DNA of 64,000 nucleotides, from NCBI RefSeq assembly GCF_029227915.1, contig NC_079885.1:4962001-5026000 (forward strand), given 5' to 3'. This stretch comes from Hydractinia symbiolongicarpus (lineage: Eukaryota > Cnidaria > Hydrozoa > Anthoathecata > Hydractiniidae). Within the stretch, counting starts at the first letter, position 1, and each line of letters begins with the position of its first letter. A model generated the notes under the pieces. The model was not told the DNA's origin. It saw only the letters and a list, made by a program, of their open reading frames with translations, and made no database searches. Made by a program: the position numbers and the translations under genes. Shown here piece after piece: positions 62,443-64,000 of this stretch.

Positions 62443-64000
62443 GTGTAATCGCTGAATGACAGCAATCAGGTCAAATTAAGTAGAATGTTATTCCTTGGAG
62501 ACCGGTTGCCTCATTTATCACATCTTTAAGATCACAGTTCAGAATCAGTTCAATTAAGTCCCACAGTCAATCGTTTCACTGTTAAAAGCGATGCAACCTA
62601 GTAATATCCGAAAAATATCGCTAAATACATGTTGGTACAAATATGCGATGCAACCGTTGTAAATCAAACGGATTTATATCACTAGAAAGTCAATTTAATG
62701 TAGTTTTTGAAACTGTTCCTATTTATTGAGCACGTGCTAACGGCCAGGATTGATCTCACATTAAAGAAAGACTTATTTATCTAAATTTGTTATAAAAGCG
62801 CTACAACAGAATCTAGTGTAATCGCTGAATTCCAGCAATCATGTCAAATTAAAAAGAATGTTATTCCTCGGAGTCCAATTGGCTCATTTATCACATTTAT
62901 AAGGTCACAGTCCAGAATCAGTTCAATTAAGTCCCACAGTCTATCGTTTCACTGTTAAAAGCGATACAACTTAGTAATATCGGAAAAAGGTCACTAAATA
63001 CATGTTGGTACGAATATGCGACGCAACCGTTGTAACTCAAACGGTTTGACACCGTCCGAAAGTCAATGAAATGTAGTTTTTGAAACTGTTTCTATTTCTT
63101 TAGCGCAAACTAACGGCTAGGATTGGTCCCACAGTAAAAAATGACTTATTTATCTTAATTTTTAAATAAAGCGCTACCACAGCGCCTAGTGTAATCGCTG
63201 CATTCCAGCAATTAAGAAAAATTAAAAAGAATGTTATTCCTTGGAGTCCAATTGGCTCATTTATCACATTTAGAAGGTCACAGTCCAGAATCACTTCACT
63301 TAACTCCAACACTCAATCGTTTCACTCATAAAAGCGATACAACTTAGTAATATCGGAAAAAAATCACTAAATACATGTTGGTACGAATATGTGACGCAAC
63401 CGTTGTAACTCAAACGGTTTGACACCGTTAGAAGGTCAATGAAATGTAGTTTTTGAAACTGTTTCTATTTCTTTAGCGCAAACTAACGGCTAAGATTGGT
63501 CCCACAGTAAAAAATGACATATTTATCTTAATTCTTAAATAAAGCGCTACCACAGCGCCTAGTGTAATCTCTGAGTTCCAGCAATCATGTCAAATTAAGA
63601 AAAATGTTATTCCTTGGACTCCAATTGGCTCATTTATCACATTTACAAGGTCACAGTCCAGAATCAGTTTAATTAAGTCCCACAGTCAATCGTTTCACTG
63701 TTAAAAGCGATACAACTTGGTAATATAGGAAAAAGGTCACTAAATACATGTTGGTACGAATATGTGACGCAACCGTTGTAACTCAAACGGTTTGACACCG
63801 TTAGAAGGTCAATGAAATGTAGTTTTTGAAACTGTCTCTATTTGTTTAGCGCGAAATAACGGCTACGATTGGTCCCACAGTAAAAAAAGACTTATTTATC
63901 TTAATTTTTAAATAAAGTGCTACCACAGAGCCTAGTGTAATCGCTGAATGACAACCATCATGTCAAATTAAGAAGAATGTTATTCCTTGGAGTCCGGTTG
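62443..64000 (+). repeat. Mixed monomers to the window end
   Basis: About four monomers after the large duplication. The first ones resemble monomers within the duplicated unit but differ by private changes ('aaatcaaacgg' at about 62,661, 'gagcacgtgc' at about 62,728). A monomer at about 63,180-63,340 has 'gcaattaagaaaaatt' and 'cactcataaaag'. A minus-strand open frame at 63,100-63,312 is ordinary satellite sequence. The array continues past the window end. Confidence 0.85.

Larger units (their letters stand above)
31913..64000 (+). repeat. Satellite array, right arm (same monomer family)
   Basis: The same monomer resumes, same orientation and phase, directly after the retroelement and runs off the end of the window. 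Typical variants here are 'ccggttggctaatttatc', 'gtgtcatcgctgagttcc' and 'cggagtgacaccgtt', which are rare or absent in the left arm. The arms are therefore one family but have partly separate recent amplification histories. Spacing is mostly 370-374 bp, and the 9-bp-deleted short subtype of the left arm was not seen here. No coding region, RNA gene or promoter could be supported; short open frames (for example 37,889-38,083 and 39,195-39,440) are pieces of ordinary monomers. Confidence 0.98.

Noticed and set aside
63100-63312. Minus-strand open frame of 70 codons with hydrophobic stretches
   Set aside because: Hydrophobic runs come from the AT-rich satellite; the frame is not kept in sister monomers.
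1-64000. CRISPR array or bacterial repeat region
   Set aside because: Repeats are about 370 bp without unique spacers, and a LINE fragment is present; the DNA is eukaryotic satellite.
1-64000. Drosophila 1.688 (359-bp) or Tribolium TCAST (~360-bp) satellite
   Set aside because: Monomer length and AT-richness are similar, but from memory I could match only a few short words such as 'tatgtgac'. That is too weak for an identification without an alignment.

Overview
The window is a eukaryotic tandem-repeat (satellite DNA) array with no intact gene. Essentially all of it, except about 0.76 kb, is built head to tail on one strand from one AT-rich monomer family of about 363-373 bp. By spacing this is roughly 170 monomers. 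The array runs off both ends of the window, so neither edge nor flanking unique DNA is visible. I saw no rRNA, tRNA, CRISPR, origin or bacterial gene structure. Short open frames occur, but they are chance runs inside monomers and reappear wherever a monomer variant is repeated.

Two main monomer types can be told apart by linked variants. Type A reads gatacaacttag, then tgtgac, then cggtttgacaccgtt. Type B reads gatgcaacctag, then gcgacg, then agatttatatcgct. Recombinant monomers switch between the types. A short B subtype of about 363-365 bp carries a 9-bp deletion and was seen only in the left part, up to 25.4 kb.

Region by region: 1-9.8 kb carries a 4-monomer higher-order repeat (HOR, period 1,472 bp) and an 11-monomer repeat (4,073 bp). 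9.1-15.2 kb has an 8-monomer HOR (2,977 bp). 15.8-17.3 kb has dimers. 16.3-21.8 kb has a 7-monomer HOR (2,598 bp). 22.1-27.05 kb has dimers and a 5-monomer repeat (1,841 bp). 27-43 kb is more heterogeneous, with weaker and more scattered duplications. 43-50.9 kb returns to recent HORs (747, 1,120 and 1,866 bp). 50.87-62.44 kb is a 5,788-bp block present twice in tandem, almost without differences. 62.4-64 kb is again mixed monomers.

The one interruption is at about 31,151-31,912: a 5'-truncated non-LTR retrotransposon on the minus strand. It keeps the last ~110 codons of its reverse-transcriptase ORF, a 3' UTR of about 425 bp and an (AAT)-type tail. The RT tail resembles CR1/L2/Jockey-like elements of invertebrates. 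With the long AT-rich satellite this suggests an invertebrate animal, with a weak impression of a cnidarian. I cannot name the species. Nothing here acts as a gene pathway. The plausible biology is heterochromatin or (peri)centromere structure, and the main information is the history of amplification, conversion and deletion recorded in the monomers.
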